DNA from: Gammaproteobacteria bacterium
GTDB lineage: Bacteria > Pseudomonadota > Gammaproteobacteria > GRL18
Assembly: GCA_016744995.1 (NCBI GenBank)
Contig: JADGDG010000018.1
Location: 17,278-81,277, forward strand
Direction of reading: 5' to 3'
Length of the DNA stretch: 64,000 nt
Every line of letters starts with the position of its first letter. Within the stretch, counting starts at the first letter, position 1. The notes beneath the pieces are model-generated. The model saw only the letters and a program-made list of their open reading frames with translations. It made no database searches and was not told the origin of the DNA. Positions 56,967 to 63,984 of this stretch are shown piece by piece. A program made the translations under genes and the position numbers.

Positions 56967-57332
56967 TCATACATCTTCTGCAACCACTTTTTTCGATTTT
57001 GTAAATTTATAAAACAATGACACAAATAAAGCAGTAATTAAAATATATAAAGTTATTTGAATATAAAACCCCCACTCAGGTGCTAGAAGCATCAAAATAA
57101 ACTCCAAACGACCAAGAACATACCATAGAAAAAAATATACAAAGCTCCATAATGCTTTCTTCCCAATAGAAGTATCTCTACGAATAAGGATAAAGATTAA
57201 AGCTACTACTGGAATTAGCATAGAAGAAACATATGAAATTATAATTTGAACCATCATTTCTGTCTCAGAAAATTCTGTAGCATAGGAAATTGTTGAGACT
57301 AATAAAAAAAACATAAATAAAAACAACTTCAT
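56967..57332 (-). CDS. Exported/membrane protein in cassette 3, minus strand
   Basis: ATG 57332 is chosen because AAAGGGT precedes it; ATG 57371 has none. The 121 aa protein has a signal peptide (MKLFLFMFFLLVSTISYA) and three more hydrophobic helices, with a basic tail (KFTKSKKVV). It is a small membrane protein of unknown function. It runs against the other cassette genes, which is uncommon. The stretch 56608-56966 shows no other gene. A hairpin (ATACGGA/TCCGTAT, about 57403-57425) lies upstream of the gene. Confidence 0.6.
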   Translation of the reverse strand: MKLFLFMFFLLVSTISYATEFSETEMMVQIIISYVSSMLIPVVALIFILIRRDTSIGKKALWSFVYFFLWYVLGRLEFILMLLAPEWGFYIQITLYILITALFVSLFYKFTKSKKVVAEDV

Positions 57333-57550
57333 TTGATACCCTTTAATTTTAAACATTATTTTCATTTTCAATACATGGTTTGATGTCTTCTAACAGTCTA
57401 CTATACGGACCCTCCGGATCCGTATAACTAAATTAATAAATTCTTATATTTCTTGTTAAGTTATTGAAATTATAAAGTATTAGTATTTCATTATCTCGTT
57501 ATTAAATCAAGCTAATTGGGACACCTCATTGTTTTAGCTATTTTTTATGT

Positions 57551-57688
57551 CCTGTAATGTCACTGTTCAAAAATCAAAAGAAGGGGGACGTTCGGACTAA
57601 ATGCTGAGCCTGTCGATTGCACGCGAGACTGGTTTGTCTAACTGGTGCTGTCCAAAAGCAAAGAAAAAGCAAGAACATCCTAACTCAG
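57551..57688. repeat. Copy B of the dispersed repeat
   Basis: The shorter copy runs CCTGTAATGTCACTGTTC ... GGGGGACGTTCGGACTAA ... GAGACTGGTTTGTCTAACTGG and then directly TGCTGTCCAAAAGCAAAG ... TAACTCAG. It lacks the internal segment of copy A (54486-54738). Copies A and B are in the same orientation, 3.1 kb apart. Confidence 0.75.
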
Positions 57689-57718
57689 TATTTTAACAGG
57701 CCCCCCATAAAATGAAGA

Positions 57719-57880
57719 TTGAAACTCAGGGGTGTTTCATCAATTATCACTCGTGATGCCAAACCGCCTGAGCCTGATAGTGTCTCTTGTCTATGCCCGT
57801 GCTGCCGACAGTGTACGATGAAAATACTCTATCAGATTTCATCATTAAAATATCGACGACAATCTTTAGCCCTATAGATA
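57719..57880 (+). pseudogene. Possible IS91-type transposase C-terminal remnant
   Basis: A short open stretch reads ITRDAKPPEPDSVSCLCPCC followed by RQCTMKIL before a stop. A cysteine cluster after a proline-rich spacer resembles the zinc region at the end of IS91 transposases. It lies downstream of the other IS91 fragment, and the middle of the gene is missing. From 57881 to 58292 no gene is convincing. Confidence 0.4.
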
Positions 57881-58292
57881 TCCAGCACAAAAGGCATTAA
57901 ATGGTGTCAAACAAAGCAACCTTGTAGCTTGAGGGTCTATTATTGTTTGTTATGAAAAAAAAGAGTATATTAAAGTCTGTTAAGCCATGGAAATCACCCG
58001 GTTTCGGCTTCAATTAAGGTCTCATCCCACTCTGACAGAAGACTGAGTGTCATGAATCACCTTCTGCGGTTTGAATGTCAAAAAACAATTTCCATTAATA
58101 AGTCTATAGGCAATCCACGCGGCATTGTACAAGTGTGCCACGAACAAACTCGAAAAGGTTTGGAGCTGTATATAAGATGAAGGTAGGCCCTTCGAAATCA
58201 GCTTTCGGAAGTTGGTTTCAAACCACTTAATGCTGCTTTGATAAAGAGTCATGGTAGTGAGCGATTAAGAAAAGGCATTGTTAAAATGTCAG

Positions 58293-58761
58293 GTGAGTAC
58301 TAAAGAGGCGAACGCAAGTGAACCATTGATGAGGTATCGAAAATCCGTATGATATTGTCAAAACTGAGGATCTTGGACTTTCTCAGGATGAGCAGGGTAG
58401 TTATCCGACTACTGACCCTGTGGCGATCGGTATAGAGATGGCGCGAACTTAGTGCAGGCTTATATAGGGAACGTGGGAACCTGTCGTTTTGATGTTAAGG
58501 GGAGAAACTCGAAAGAGGAAGAGTACTCAATACAAAGCACAGGGGCGGATCAGCTCGTAGTAGTGATGAAGTTTCTGTAATGGGAATGGAGCAAAGGGGC
58601 TGACATATCCAAAATAAAACTCTGGTCAACTAGAAATGGGAGGAACCATTGTTTTATGCAAACTTGGTAATTTGCAAGGGATATGAAGAGCCGTATGAGT
58701 TGAGAGGTTCACGTACGGTTCTGTGAGAGGCTTGGAGGGAGGTTCTCCTTGCCTACTCGAC
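58293..58761 (+). mobile_element. ORF-less group II intron
   Basis: The sequence starts with GTGAGTAC, near the GUGYG consensus, and contains long structured stretches typical of domains I-III (GGGGCGGATCAGCTCGTAG; GGCGCGAACTTAGTGCAGGC). The 34-nt domain V lies at 58688-58721 and domain VI runs to the end, CCTACTCGAC. The segment where the reverse transcriptase normally sits (after GGGAGGAACCATTG, about 58655) is cut down to about 30 nt, so no maturase is encoded. The 5' end is approximate. It lies within cassette 3. Confidence 0.8.
58688..58721 (+). ncRNA. Group II intron domain V
   Basis: Thirty-four nt starting GAGCCGTATGAGTT and ending CACGTACGGTTC. The two arms pair (GAGCCGT with ACGGTTC) and contain the AGC-type catalytic triad and a GAGA-like tetraloop, as in classic domain V. 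This is the most conserved part of group II introns. Confidence 0.85.
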
Positions 58762-58766
58762 CAGAC

Positions 58767-58814
58767 ATTTATACGTAATGCTGCGCACAACGTATAAATG
58801 CTAAGATGTTATAA
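58767..58814 (+). other. Decayed attC3 right half / core site
   Basis: The core GTTATAA (58808-58814) opens cassette 4. Just before it is an inverted repeat ATTTATACGT (58767-58776) / ACGTATAAAT (58790-58799). The matching inverse core CCTCAAC, expected for cassette 3 (which starts TTGAGG), is not found, so attC3 seems broken. Confidence 0.55.
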
Positions 58815-58830
58815 TGGAGAAAAATAAAAA

Positions 58831-59442
58831 GTGCATAAAATAATATTTTTTCTACCACTACTCATGGCAAAAAATATTTTTGCCATGAGTTATGTAGAAA
58901 TTGACAAACTGCATGAATTACAAAATTCAGAATCCAATCCAACTAATTCTGAATATCTAACCCGACGACAAGAATTCGAAAATAGCATAATGCTAGATGA
59001 AAAAGATAATTGTTATTCCATAGATAATAAACCTATATACTTGATAATTAGAATTAATAAAACGGGTGTTGTCGACAATGTTCTTTCAAATGAAGAAAAT
59101 GACAAAGCCAAGTGCTTTCGTAAAGTTTATCTTGGAAGTTCATTTGATGCTCCACCAAACGGACCAATATATGTTAAAAAAAAGATGGGCTTAGACGAGG
59201 CTGATCGTATTCCTTTTATTCAAAGTACTATTTTGAGTGAATGTAAGAATGGCTTCAGAGAACACATTCAAGGTAAGAAACTAGATAGTTTTTGTAATTG
59301 TATGCTGGGAAAAGTTGAAGAAGAGTTAACAAAAGAAGAGCTTCTTCAAACATCTAATCCTTCAGTAGAACCAGAGATTTTAAAAAAAATGGAATATGCT
59401 CTACAGCGTGTGCCTGGATGTAGGAATGAATTAAAATTATAA
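58831..59442 (+). CDS. Cassette 4 exported protein, unknown
   Basis: A 203 aa protein with a GTG start and GGAGA 10 nt upstream. It has a signal peptide (MHKIIFFLPLLMAKNIFA). The mature part has cysteine pairs: DNCYSID, KCFRK, SECKNGF and SFCNCMLGKVEEELTKEEL. The last is a pattern I have seen in secreted hypothetical proteins, without known function. The stop TAA lies within the attC4 inverse core. Confidence 0.7.
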   Translation: MHKIIFFLPLLMAKNIFAMSYVEIDKLHELQNSESNPTNSEYLTRRQEFENSIMLDEKDNCYSIDNKPIYLIIRINKTGVVDNVLSNEENDKAKCFRKVYLGSSFDAPPNGPIYVKKKMGLDEADRIPFIQSTILSECKNGFREHIQGKKLDSFCNCMLGKVEEELTKEELLQTSNPSVEPEILKKMEYALQRVPGCRNELKL

Positions 59443-59560
59443 CAAGGTCATGCTCAGGAAATTCTGGTCTTAGCGATTATCCAAAACTGAGTTTTGTTTA
59501 AAACTCATACCAAAAATGTAGTCTCTGGGAGACCAGAATTCCGAGATGACAACGTTATAC
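59437..59560 (+). other. attC4 recombination site (124 bp)
   Basis: Inverse core TTATAAC (59437-59443), matching the start of cassette 4, and core GTTATAC (59554-59560). The stem is formed by GGAAATTCTGGTCT and AGACCAGAATTCC. It is almost identical to attC7. Confidence 0.85.
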
Positions 59561-59574
59561 GTAAAGGAGTACAA

Positions 59575-60936
59575 ATGAATATTGTCACACCGCCCATTGT
59601 TGTGAAAGATAATGAAGCTTTTGAGCAGGATATTTTAGGTCGTAGTGACTTTGGGAAAGCACTACTTAATTTAGTATCAAAATCCAATGATGAGCTTGTT
59701 ATTTCACTTGATGGTCGATGGGACGAGGGAAAAACAACGTTCGTAAAAATGTGGCAAGGAATGCTAAAAAATGAAGGAGTCCCAAGTGTTTACATTGATG
59801 CCTTTGCAAATGACTATGTAGATGACGCCTTTATTGCTGTCGTAAGTTCAATCACAGCATTTATCGACGAGAACGCTATAGACCCTGAAGGTAAAAAATC
59901 CACAGAATTTAAAGATAAGGCAAAAAAGGTAGGTGTTCAGCTCTTGTCCTGGACGGCAAAAGTAGGGATTAAAGCTGCAACGCTTGGGGCAATTAAAGAC
60001 AGCGATATAGATGAGCTAAAAGATATCCAAAATGATTTAGCCAAGGGCTTATCAAACGTAGTTGGCGACTATGTTGGAGAGCGCATGGCTTCTCACGCCA
60101 AAGATATTGAGACATTAAACTCATTCAAGAATCTATTGTCAGAAATCCCGTCAACATTAAGCCCTGACGGAGACAAGCCTCTAGTAATTATTATTGATGA
60201 GCTAGATCGCTGTAAACCAACATACGCCGTAGAGTTAATAGAAAAGGTAAAACATTTATTCTCGGTAAAGAATGTCGTCTTTGTCCTAGTCATGCACAGA
60301 AAGCAACTTGAAGAGGCAGTTAAGTGTGTTTACGGGGGCAATATTGATGCCCACACTTATTTGCAGAAATTTATTAATATTGAAACCACTCTGCCAAAGA
60401 AAACTGACGAGCGTCATATCAGCGATATAGCGCAGTACAATCGAAGGTTGTTTGATCTCCACCAAATAGAAACATGGGATGACCAGCAGAACCTTCTCGA
60501 CTCATTAGAGGTACTAGCGAGGCATTTCAACTTGTCGCTGCGCCAATTAGAGCGTGTTTATACAAACATTGCTGTATTCTATGCAGCTTCTGCTAAAAAC
60601 CAGATAAGATTGGTACCAATAATATCGTTCTTGGCTGTTATTAAAGTCGTAAACCCAGCCATCTATGATGGTCTATTACGCAAAACCATATCTTATGATG
60701 AGTTATGTGAAAAAACCGGAGTATCGGTCGAAGAACAAATTGATAGGGATATGAGAAGACTACAGTTTCTATCAATGTGGTTGAAATATGCCCTGATTAC
60801 AGATGAAGAGTTTGAGTTGCTTGACGAAAATGATCGAATTAGAAATTTTGGTGAATCATTATGGAATTACAATATAGAGAGGCAGCAACTTATCCCCATC
60901 TTTATTCAAAAATTAAGTATGTTTGCAGTCGTCTAG
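59575..60936 (+). CDS. KAP-family P-loop NTPase (cassette 5)
   Basis: ATG 59575 is chosen as AAAGGAG lies 7 nt upstream; the frame extends further into attC4 but that part is not likely translated. The 453 aa protein has Walker A SLDGRWDEGKTTFVKMW, Walker B PLVIIIDELDRCKPTYAVEL, and VVFVLVMHRKQLEEAVK (sensor region), the KAP NTPase layout. A semi-hydrophobic stretch lies near 115-140 (LLSWTAKVGIKAATLGAIK), where KAP proteins can have membrane helices. Known KAP proteins include the QatA subunit of Qat anti-phage systems. The whole gene is one integron cassette. Defence is a plausible role but not shown. Confidence 0.88.
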   Translation: MNIVTPPIVVKDNEAFEQDILGRSDFGKALLNLVSKSNDELVISLDGRWDEGKTTFVKMWQGMLKNEGVPSVYIDAFANDYVDDAFIAVVSSITAFIDENAIDPEGKKSTEFKDKAKKVGVQLLSWTAKVGIKAATLGAIKDSDIDELKDIQNDLAKGLSNVVGDYVGERMASHAKDIETLNSFKNLLSEIPSTLSPDGDKPLVIIIDELDRCKPTYAVELIEKVKHLFSVKNVVFVLVMHRKQLEEAVKCVYGGNIDAHTYLQKFINIETTLPKKTDERHISDIAQYNRRLFDLHQIETWDDQQNLLDSLEVLARHFNLSLRQLERVYTNIAVFYAASAKNQIRLVPIISFLAVIKVVNPAIYDGLLRKTISYDELCEKTGVSVEEQIDRDMRRLQFLSMWLKYALITDEEFELLDENDRIRNFGESLWNYNIERQQLIPIFIQKLSMFAVV

Positions 60937-60940
60937 ATAC

Positions 60941-60996
60941 GTATAACAAGTTTAGCAAATCGGACGGCTTCGCCGCCGTTTCTAAGGGCTTTATGC
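60941..60996 (+). other. attC5 recombination site (56 bp), core G mutated
   Basis: Inverse core ACGTATAAC (60939-60947) is fully complementary to the cassette 5 start GTTATACGT. The stem is CGGACGGC-TTC-GCCGCCG. At the 3' end the expected GTTATGC is TTTATGC (60990-60996), so the G of the crossover dinucleotide has changed to T. This site may be inactive. Confidence 0.75.
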
Positions 60997-61008
60997 AATA
61001 AGAGAAAC

Positions 61009-61521
61009 ATGGATAAGTATCTAGAACAATGTAGAAAGCTCTCACTAACTGCAAGAATGGCAATAGCATTGTTAGTGTTCGAGCGTTTCTGCGGAGAGAA
61101 CAAAATTGAATTTTCACAAATAAAAGAACTTTCAGATTACTTATGGCAGTGGCCATTGATTGATGGTCCAGATCAATTTGAACCATGGGAGAGTTCTCGT
61201 CCCGAATTAGTCAATTATGGGCTTGGTGACGAACCGTCAACGCATGTATTGTCTGCTTTGGGTGCAGTTCAAATTGAAGAGTCCAGATTTCGAAATGTCG
61301 TTGGTGGTCTAGTCGAAATTCTATGGGGTAGTTTTTGGGGTGCCGCAGAAAATGAACTTTCTTTCAAAGCATTGAGTACTGTTTTATTTTCAAGCAAACT
61401 TGAGAAATTACCGGCCCTAACCCCTTTCAAATTTTCGCTATATTCAGACATGAATGGGTGGGGCGAAAAAATAGAAAAAGAAGATCGTGACTTTTGGCGA
61501 AACAGCTATAAAAGTGCATAA
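61009..61521 (+). CDS. Cassette 6 soluble protein, unknown
   Basis: A 170 aa protein, AAGAGAAAC before ATG. The N-terminal half is helical (LTARMAIALLVFERFCGENK), with a Trp/Pro-rich middle (YLWQWPLIDGPDQFEPWES) and a Gly-rich LGAVQIEESRFRNVVGGLVE stretch. No motif is recognised. Its position straight after the KAP cassette may be chance, since cassettes move independently. The stop lies in the attC6 inverse core. Confidence 0.7.
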   Translation: MDKYLEQCRKLSLTARMAIALLVFERFCGENKIEFSQIKELSDYLWQWPLIDGPDQFEPWESSRPELVNYGLGDEPSTHVLSALGAVQIEESRFRNVVGGLVEILWGSFWGAAENELSFKALSTVLFSSKLEKLPALTPFKFSLYSDMNGWGEKIEKEDRDFWRNSYKSA

Positions 61522-61620
61522 CAAACGGCTGCACCGGACAAATTTCCGCTGTCACCTTTTGTGCAAAAATACGCACAAAAGCCGCCATCAAAAATTTGCT
61601 CGGTGAGCCGGGCGTTATAT
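61516..61620 (+). other. attC6 recombination site (105 bp)
   Basis: Inverse core GCATAAC (61516-61522), then AAACGGCTG and CACCGGACAAATTT, mirrored by AAATTTGCTCGGTG and AGCCGGGC. The core is GTTATAT (61614-61620). A second inner stem is TTTTGTGC/GCACAAAA. This is the most typical attC of the set. Confidence 0.88.
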
Positions 61621-61632
61621 TGAGAAGAAATT

Positions 61633-62325
61633 ATGGATGATATATTAAAAAAAATTATTGATACTGTTTTAGGTGGATTTAGCGATTTCTTTAGAGATAT
61701 CTCATTAGTTTTTAGTGATCCAAATGTTTTTTTTAAAGAAATAAAAAATAACAATGATTTGTTTTTGAATTCTAGCTTCTATGCTTTGTTCGTTACTTCG
61801 ATAATAGCAGTATTTAGAACTCCATCTTTTTTAATCAATGATATTTCAACGGATGCTATACTATATATTTCTGAAATAGTTTATTCATGGTTTATATTTT
61901 TTATATGTGGCTTTTTTCTGTGGATTGTATGTAGGTTTTTGCTTCGTGGGACTGGTAGTTTTGTTCATTCAGTTTCTGCATTCTTCTATGCATCAGTTGT
62001 GCTTTCAGTTATTTCATTTCTTGAAATACCAACACGTATTGCTAGAGATGAAATTCTTATACGAGATGGTTTAGCATTAACTACGGCTGAAAATATGACC
62101 ACGTTAATCCATAATAATCCATATTTGTATGCAAGTGAAATATCAGTCGCACTTGGATATTTATTCTTTCTCTTTTTATTACTTAAAATGGTTAAATCTG
62201 TTCATGGCTTTGGTATTATTCGTTCAATAACTTCGGTAGTAATAAGCTTTGTATTTATATCACTGTTTGTAAGTTGGCTACAAAGACCTATAAACTATTA
62301 TTTATTAATGGCATTCCATAATTAA
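61633..62325 (+). CDS. Cassette 7 polytopic membrane protein, Yip1-like
   Basis: A 230 aa protein with GAGAAGAAA before ATG. It has five membrane helices (about 48-66, 78-102, 112-135, 172-192, 198-220). The layout, with a charged N-terminal region and FLNSSFYALFVTS and FFLWIVCRFLLRGTGSF segments, resembles Yip1/YIPF-type small membrane proteins, though I cannot confirm it. Possibly an envelope or defence effector. Confidence 0.65.
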   Translation: MDDILKKIIDTVLGGFSDFFRDISLVFSDPNVFFKEIKNNNDLFLNSSFYALFVTSIIAVFRTPSFLINDISTDAILYISEIVYSWFIFFICGFFLWIVCRFLLRGTGSFVHSVSAFFYASVVLSVISFLEIPTRIARDEILIRDGLALTTAENMTTLIHNNPYLYASEISVALGYLFFLFLLLKMVKSVHGFGIIRSITSVVISFVFISLFVSWLQRPINYYLLMAFHN

Positions 62326-62347
62326 TGATTGCTTTAAATGCATACAG

Positions 62348-62472
62348 ATATAACCAGGTCATGCTCAGGAAATTCTAGTCTTAGCGATTATCAAAAACTG
62401 AGTTTTGTTGTGAACTCATACTAAGAATATAGTCTCTGGGAGACCAGAATCCCTGAGATGACAACGTTATTT
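62348..62472 (+). other. attC7 recombination site (125 bp)
   Basis: Inverse core ATATAAC (62348-62354), matching the start of cassette 7 (GTTATAT), and core GTTATTT (62466-62472). The arms around AATTCTAGTCTTAGCGATTA and GAGACCAGAATCCC are nearly the same as in attC4. No further cassette with inverse core AAATAAC is seen after it. The gap 62473-62583 holds no recognisable gene. Confidence 0.85.
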
Positions 62473-62583
62473 CTCAGCGAAACAACAGCATAATTCATAC
62501 CGCAGCACCCCTCTTTCTCAATTTTAAACAAAGATTCTAGCAACCCTTCATCTATCAGCTTATAATTTTATTCAACCAAACGG

Positions 62584-62611
62584 TTGACTAAGTTGGATTG
62601 TTAGCTATAAT
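62584..62611 (+). promoter_or_regulatory. Sigma-70-type promoter with dyad operator before arsR-like gene
   Basis: TTGACT (62584-62589), a 16-bp spacer and TATAAT (62606-62611) make a strong promoter. The predicted start of transcription falls almost at ATG 62619, so the mRNA may be leaderless. GTTGACTA and TATAATCAAC form an imperfect dyad over the promoter, a likely self-operator for the ArsR-type repressor. Confidence 0.65.
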
Positions 62612-62618
62612 CAACTGT

Positions 62619-62966
62619 ATGGCTGACGATGAAAACGAAAAAACTCTTACTGAATTGCTAAAAGCAATGAGTGACACAACACGTCGCTCTCTTTTAACGC
62701 AACTATGCCAGCAAGGAGCAAGTCGTGTTACAGATCTTGCTGATTATTATGATATGTCACTAAATGGAATATCCAAGCATATCAAAGTATTAGAAAGGGC
62801 TGGGCTTGTAAAACGAAGAACCATAGGTAGAACTCATTTGATTGAAGCAAATCTACATAAGGTGGATTTAGCCGAAAATTGGTTTAAAAAGCTTAAGTCA
62901 ATTTGGGAGCTACGCTTAGATAAACTTGATGAAATCATGAAGAATGGAGGAGGAAAAAATGACTGA
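62619..62966 (+). CDS. ArsR-family winged-helix repressor
   Basis: A 115 aa protein (ATG 62619). ALLKAMSDTTRR-like start (LLKAMSDTTRRSLLTQL), then VTDLADYYDMSLNGISKHIK (recognition helix) and VLERAGLVKRRTIGRTHLIE. There is no metal-binding cysteine pair, so it belongs to the branch found next to AHSA1/SRPBCC genes. It overlaps the next gene by 8 bp and probably represses its own operon. Confidence 0.9.
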   Translation: MADDENEKTLTELLKAMSDTTRRSLLTQLCQQGASRVTDLADYYDMSLNGISKHIKVLERAGLVKRRTIGRTHLIEANLHKVDLAENWFKKLKSIWELRLDKLDEIMKNGGGKND

Positions 62967-63417
62967 TTTAACAGTAAATGTAGAAAAATTGATTGAAGCG
63001 CCAATTGAAAAAGTATTTGATGCTTGGTTAAACCCCAAAATATTGGCGCAATTTATGATGCCGATGCCAGGGATGCCAGAATCAGATGTAGAAAATGATG
63101 CTAGAGAAGGAGGTAGTTTTTCAATCATTATGCATGCAGGTAGTGATGCACTACCGCATACAGGGAAGTATTTAGAAATAAAACGACCTGATAAATTAGT
63201 TTTTACTTGGGTGTCTCATTGCTCTGCTGACAATAGCATTGTCACATTGAATTTTAAAAAAACAGACAACAACAAAACAAATATTTCTTTATCTCATATC
63301 AAATTTATTGATGAAAAAACACGATCTGACCATGAAGGTGGTTGGACGGGTATCCTAAGTAAATTAAGTGATGTCATTGGACAATTAACTCAAAATATAA
63401 GGCAAGATTATGTATAA
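62959..63417 (+). CDS. SRPBCC/AHSA1-type protein
   Basis: ATG 62959 is preferred, as GGAGGAG lies 7-8 nt upstream (152 aa). VEKLIEAPIEKVFDAWLNPK opens the START-like fold, then GGSFSIIM and GKYLEIKRPDKLVFTW, and the C-terminal EGGWTGILSKLSDVI helix. Such proteins bind hydrophobic ligands and are commonly paired with this type of ArsR. The ligand is unknown. Confidence 0.88.
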   Translation: MTDLTVNVEKLIEAPIEKVFDAWLNPKILAQFMMPMPGMPESDVENDAREGGSFSIIMHAGSDALPHTGKYLEIKRPDKLVFTWVSHCSADNSIVTLNFKKTDNNKTNISLSHIKFIDEKTRSDHEGGWTGILSKLSDVIGQLTQNIRQDYV

Positions 63418-63691
63418 CAAAACAGTAGTACATATCGGGACTCTACATGCTAAACCAGAGCATATAGATAGCTTAATTCAATCTTTTGAAGGCTTAAAAC
63501 AAGCGGCAGGGTATATCTCCCATGAATGCTACAGAGATCTTGAAAATATCAACAAGTTGACGCTGGTTGAACAATGGGAAAGCAAAGGGGATCATGAAAA
63601 CTTTGTTAATTCATTTTCAGCAGAAGTAATGGAACAATGGTCAGGTATGCTTTCTCAAGAAGGTGAAGACTCATATTTTGAAAAACTCTAA
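63410..63691 (+). CDS. Antibiotic biosynthesis monooxygenase-domain protein
   Basis: A 93 aa protein starting inside the AHSA1 stop (ATGTATAA). VVHIGTLHAKPEHIDSLIQS and GYISHECYRDLENINKLTLV with EQWESKGDHENF give the dimeric ABM fold (heme- or quinol-monooxygenase type). It could act on the same small molecule that the AHSA1 protein binds. It is the last gene of the arsR operon. Confidence 0.85.
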   Translation: MYNKTVVHIGTLHAKPEHIDSLIQSFEGLKQAAGYISHECYRDLENINKLTLVEQWESKGDHENFVNSFSAEVMEQWSGMLSQEGEDSYFEKL

Positions 63692-63747
63692 ATAAATTAT
63701 TGAGATAAAAAACTGGGTACCACACGATAATAGAAATTAAGGCATAA

Positions 63748-63984
63748 TCAACATGTGCTGTCAGAAGAATAAAAGCCTTTAGAATATCCATGAAGTATTT
63801 CCATCCTGATGTGCTCATCAAGTTTCTGTTTTTTCAGAATACCCAGTGCATGGGTCTCAATGCTTCCCCGTTTATCCTCTCTGACCATACGCCCTGCCCA
63901 GTCAGCCCGTTCCAGACAATCCTTGAATCCCATTGTCTTTGAGTGAGCCACTTCTACCGATAAAAAAAGCAAAAAGTAGTCAGG
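63748..63984 (-). pseudogene. C-terminal remnant of IS200-like/REP-associated transposase
   Basis: A reading frame with no good start and a stop just upstream. FKDCLERADWAGRMVREDKR and GSIETHALGILKKQKL match the C-terminal region of Y1 (IS200-like) transposase-related proteins, in which a DW-GR-RDDKRGAI pattern recurs. The catalytic domain is absent from the window; a rearranged part may lie beyond the right edge. Confidence 0.5.

Larger units (their letters stand above)
55105..62472 (+). mobile_element. Integron cassette array without integrase (CALIN), seven cassettes
   Basis: Seven units all run on the plus strand, each starting at a core-like GTT and ending with an attC. For six of the seven, the inverse core of the cassette's attC is the reverse complement of the core at that cassette's own start. 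The pairs are GTTATGCT/AGCATAAC (cassette 1), GTTAGAT/ATCTAAC (2), GTTATAA/TTATAAC (4), GTTATACGT/ACGTATAAC (5), TTATGC/GCATAA (6) and GTTATAT/ATATAAC (7). That is expected only if each unit was once circular. Cassette 3 has lost its inverse core through insertions. No integrase gene is seen. Confidence 0.85.

Noticed and set aside
57395..57430. Palindrome ATACGGA/TCCGTAT as a reversed attC
   Set aside because: It has a stem but no convincing inverse-core/core pair on the minus strand, only a weak TTCTAAT near 56930.
58022..58252. 76-residue reading frame on the minus strand before the group II intron
   Set aside because: No ribosome site, no recognised motif and lies in decayed mobile DNA; I could not support it as a gene.
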